Below, piece by piece: positions 5,834-7,538 of a DNA stretch of 7,538 bases (its first letter is position 1; the number at the start of each line of letters is the position of its first letter). Where the stretch lies: the NCBI GenBank assembly GCA_913061385.1, contig CAJXTM010000154.1, forward strand, positions 1 through 7,538, given 5' to 3'. The DNA comes from an uncultured Rhodopirellula sp. (GTDB lineage: Bacteria; Planctomycetota; Planctomycetia; Pirellulales; Pirellulaceae). Under the pieces are notes generated by a model that did not search any database, was not told where the DNA came from, and saw only the letters and a list, made by a program, of their open reading frames with translations. A program made the translations under genes and the position numbers.

Positions 5834-5864
5834 CAAAGGCCGTGAATTTAATTCACGGCCTTTG
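5834..5864 (+). terminator. Strong palindromic terminator between convergent genes
   Basis: A perfect 14-base-pair stem, CAAAGGCCGTGAAT (5834-5847) with ATTCACGGCCTTTG (5851-5864), has a 3-base TTA loop. The right arm ends in CCTTTGTTG, giving a U-rich exit on the plus strand. The near-perfect symmetry lets it work for the minus-strand gene too, though the U-tract is weaker there. It lies 38 bases after the dehydrogenase stop and marks the end of the BMC operon. Confidence 0.85.
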
Positions 5865-6058
5865 TTGCATGACATCTGTCACTTGGTTTCGATGATTTTT
5901 GAAGACGCGATCCCCGCAGCCGAAATCCGCTAACCAAAGCAAGGCTGGAACAAATCGAGAAGACGTTGCCGGAGCCAAGAGAGGAACTTTCTCTTTGCCG
6001 ATCCCCAACGCAGTTTACATTGGGCGTTCGGCAACCATGACCACCTGAATGCGGTCAG
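5865..6058. other. Convergent intergenic region, no gene seen
   Basis: No reading frame here has coding character. An imperfect hairpin lies near the 3' end of the minus-strand gene: TTGCCGA (5995-6001) and ACGC (6008-6011) pair with GCGT (6024-6027) and TCGGCAA (6028-6034), leaving a 6-base bulge. No T-run follows it on the minus strand, so a terminator role is doubtful. Confidence 0.4.
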
Positions 6059-7261
6059 TTACTTTACCAGCAGCAGGACCTCTGCCATCTGATCTACACC
6101 GCTGCTTGGAACTGCTTGGCGGTTCCCCATGCCCATGAACTCAAGTTTCTGAAGCGTCTCGGTCAACTGGGCCAACGAATCATCATCGCTCAGCAACTGC
6201 AGCGACGAACTCTCATGGCGAACCTTCGTTGGATCCTGTCTCACGGCATTGACGGCTCGCATGACAGGAGCATTCATCGCGAGGCTCATCCCGATTGATT
6301 TTACTCCTACCTCATCGGCGATCAGCCCAAGATACAACCGATCCAGATCCTTTGCGGGGGCTTGCATATAGACAACCGAGGCACCGTCCTCATTCTTGAG
6401 CGACGACTTCTCTATGGATCCCACAACCTCTTCAGATATTTTCTTTGTGCCTATCAATTTCAAGCCTGCCCGTTTCATGGCAGCGTTGAACGCATCGCGT
6501 TCCCTACCTTCGTCAGTAAGCTCCACATTAAAGACAACAATTGCTCCCAACGCAGCAACAGGCGGCTCAGGTTCTACCGTGCCAATGTCTGCTGAGGGGG
6601 AATCTAGCTGAGTGCCTAGATCCGGGTTCGTTGCAACCGACGTCACGCCTGGCTGCGGTGTTTGGCTTCCGCCCCCTGGCGGTTTCTCTACCATTGGCGA
6701 TGGTGAAAGGGGTTCAACTAAGGTTTTGCCCGTTTGACTTGATGCAATCGAGGTGTTGATTGCAGGCTGCAGTTCGGTGCCTTGCGGCGTCACACGAACA
6801 GGCATTTCAGGTTTCACTTCAACGATCTGTGGATCAGGAACTCTGACCACTCCATCCTCATTTGGCCGCATCAAAACAACTGCGATTGCAATCGATGCAG
6901 CCAATCCAACCATGACCGCTGCGATTCGCCAAGTTGAAGATGTGGGTACTGGCGTCATGCTTGCCATGGGCTGCTGATCAAGTCGCATCAATGGATGGTC
7001 ATCGGAGACGCCCTCTGCACGTGCCCGTACGACTGCTTTATCGATCACTCGATTGGCGAATCCCGTGTCCAGTCGAATATCGTTGTCAGCCAACGCAACG
7101 GCTTTCAATGCGGATCGCATTTGCTGCAGTTTCGCCAATTCTTCAGCGATCGAGGGCTCAGTCTTCAGGAGCGTCTCAACGCGAACGAGCTCATCAGACG
7201 TCAGAACTTCGTCCAGATAGCCGGTTAGCAGTTGGTCAATGATTGCTGGTGGGAGTGACAT
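6059..7261 (-). CDS. Membrane-anchored anti-sigma-factor-like protein (planctomycete type)
   Basis: 400 residues. The N-terminal cytoplasmic part (1-85) has the pattern QLLTGYLDEVLTSDELVRVE followed by a helical LLKTEPSIAEELAKLQQMRS stretch. In planctomycetes this pattern is typical of anti-sigma-factor-like domains, but the zinc ligands HxxxCxxC of classical ZAS anti-sigma factors are absent. One membrane helix follows (about 111-131, WRIAAVMVGLAASIAIAVVLM). A long Pro/Ser/Thr-rich linker (about 132-230) leads to an extracytoplasmic domain (about 235-400) that begins with a beta strand, IVVFNVELTDEGRERDAF, and which I do not recognise. The orientation is N-terminus in the cytoplasm. It converges on the BMC operon and shares the intergenic terminator, with no functional link visible. 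The ATG at 7259-7261 lacks a Shine-Dalgarno but starts exactly at the family motif. No sigma factor gene is seen next to it. A structural membrane protein with no sigma partner remains possible. Confidence 0.8.
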   Translation of the reverse strand: MSLPPAIIDQLLTGYLDEVLTSDELVRVETLLKTEPSIAEELAKLQQMRSALKAVALADNDIRLDTGFANRVIDKAVVRARAEGVSDDHPLMRLDQQPMASMTPVPTSSTWRIAAVMVGLAASIAIAVVLMRPNEDGVVRVPDPQIVEVKPEMPVRVTPQGTELQPAINTSIASSQTGKTLVEPLSPSPMVEKPPGGGSQTPQPGVTSVATNPDLGTQLDSPSADIGTVEPEPPVAALGAIVVFNVELTDEGRERDAFNAAMKRAGLKLIGTKKISEEVVGSIEKSSLKNEDGASVVYMQAPAKDLDRLYLGLIADEVGVKSIGMSLAMNAPVMRAVNAVRQDPTKVRHESSSLQLLSDDDSLAQLTETLQKLEFMGMGNRQAVPSSGVDQMAEVLLLVK

Positions 7262-7320
7262 TTTGGTAAACCGTGTCGCCGCGATTCTCGGGCAAGCTCC
7301 ATGGGAGACCCCAACTGCGT

Positions 7321-7435
7321 AAAACGTAGTACTGGGGCATAATAACTACAATCAGCCTCATCCGTTGCAGCTGACAGGAATTGGGATGCTACGGGGTCGC
7401 GCAAAGTTCCCAAAAGTGGCAAGAAACTACGTTTT
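7321..7435. repeat. 10-base inverted repeat flanking the leader
   Basis: AAAACGTAGT (7321-7330) and its exact reverse complement ACTACGTTTT (7426-7435) lie 95 bases apart. The outer flanks do not extend the match. It could pair as a long-range stem in a transcript, serve as two binding sites for a regulator in opposite orientation, or be chance. Confidence 0.4.
7380..7410 (-). promoter_or_regulatory. Possible ECF-type promoter of anti-sigma-like gene
   Basis: On the minus strand GGAACTTT (plus-strand 7403-7410) matches the -35 consensus of extracytoplasmic-function sigma factors. It is followed by a CCCC stretch and, 16 bases past GGAACTT, by an ATCCCAA segment that is a poor -10. If used, the leader before the ATG at 7261 would be about 115 bases. 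The call rests on one good box only. Confidence 0.25.
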
Positions 7436-7520
7436 GCTGGTCAAAACTGTCTTTTCCAAGCCAAATCCTGCCTCGAAACAACACTTTTTCTCGCACTCTT
7501 CAGCATTCCCAGCATGGATC

Positions 7521-7538
7521 CTGTCTCTTATACACATC
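7521..7538 (-). other. Nextera/Tn5 mosaic end (artefact)
   Basis: These last 18 bases are the reverse complement of the Tn5 mosaic end found at 18-36, lacking only its final base. They are read-through adapter, so the right border of the window is a library fragment end and not a biological boundary. Confidence 0.97.

Larger units (their letters stand above)
7262..7520. other. Upstream region of the anti-sigma-like gene, no convincing gene
   Basis: Short open frames here (for example minus strand 7225-7422) show no recognisable family and one overlaps the start of the anti-sigma-like gene, so none is called. The region probably holds the promoter and a leader of over 100 bases. It is cut by the adapter at 7521, so a neighbouring sigma-factor gene may lie just outside. 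Confidence 0.5.

Noticed and set aside
7225..7422. 65-residue minus-strand open frame as the end of a sigma-factor gene
   Set aside because: No sigma region 4 pattern, it begins within the contig and runs past the anti-sigma-like start in another frame.
37..7520. CRISPR array, tRNA, rRNA, insertion sequence or phage features
   Set aside because: No regularly spaced repeats, transposase frame, terminal inverted repeats of an element or tRNA-like cloverleaf was seen; the Tn5 mosaic ends at the borders are library adapters, not a resident transposon.

Overview
This window is a short assembled contig that carries most of a bacterial microcompartment (BMC) operon of the PVM type (Planctomycetes-Verrucomicrobia), followed by a convergent gene for a membrane-anchored anti-sigma-factor-like protein. 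The assignment to a planctomycete, probably of the Pirellulales kind, rests on two things: the gene order (acetate kinase, BMC-P, aldehyde dehydrogenase, BMC-P, unknown, BMC-P, class II aldolase, lactate/malate dehydrogenase), and the style of the anti-sigma-like protein. It is an inference, not a database match. Both ends are sequencing artefacts: 3-36 is an Illumina Nextera adapter ending in the Tn5 mosaic end, and 7521-7538 is the reverse complement of the mosaic end. Genuine DNA is about 37-7520, and the ATG at 22 is synthetic.

Layout: 37-804 is the C-terminal two thirds of an acetate-kinase-family enzyme. 836-1150, 2669-2923 and 3570-3851 are three divergent BMC-P (EutN/CcmL) vertex pentamers. 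1223-2653 is a CoA-acylating aldehyde dehydrogenase with an N-terminal encapsulation helix. 2923-3573 encodes an unrecognised 216-residue protein with a probable encapsulation helix and a C-terminal part that recalls RpiB/LacA. 3928-4788 is a fuculose/rhamnulose-1-phosphate-type aldolase with a C-terminal encapsulation helix. 4861-5796 is an LDH/MDH-fold dehydrogenase. A strong palindromic terminator at 5834-5864 closes the operon. 6059-7261 on the minus strand is the anti-sigma-like gene, with about 260 bases of apparently non-coding DNA upstream of it.

How the genes work together (established for the PVM compartment of Planctopirus limnophila, applied here by homology): the aldolase cleaves L-fuculose-1-P or L-rhamnulose-1-P to DHAP and lactaldehyde inside the shell. 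The aldehyde dehydrogenase makes lactyl-CoA and NADH. A phosphotransacylase (PduL, expected to the left of the window and not seen) would give lactyl-phosphate, and the kinase would recover ATP. The LDH/MDH-like enzyme presumably balances NAD(H). The shell hexamers (BMC-H), PduL and any regulator are not in the window and probably lie upstream of the truncated kinase.

The compartment type is already known. The least explained parts are the 216-residue protein, the altered active-site motifs of the kinase, the malate-dehydrogenase-like specificity residues of the dehydrogenase, and a structured leader in front of the aldolase gene.
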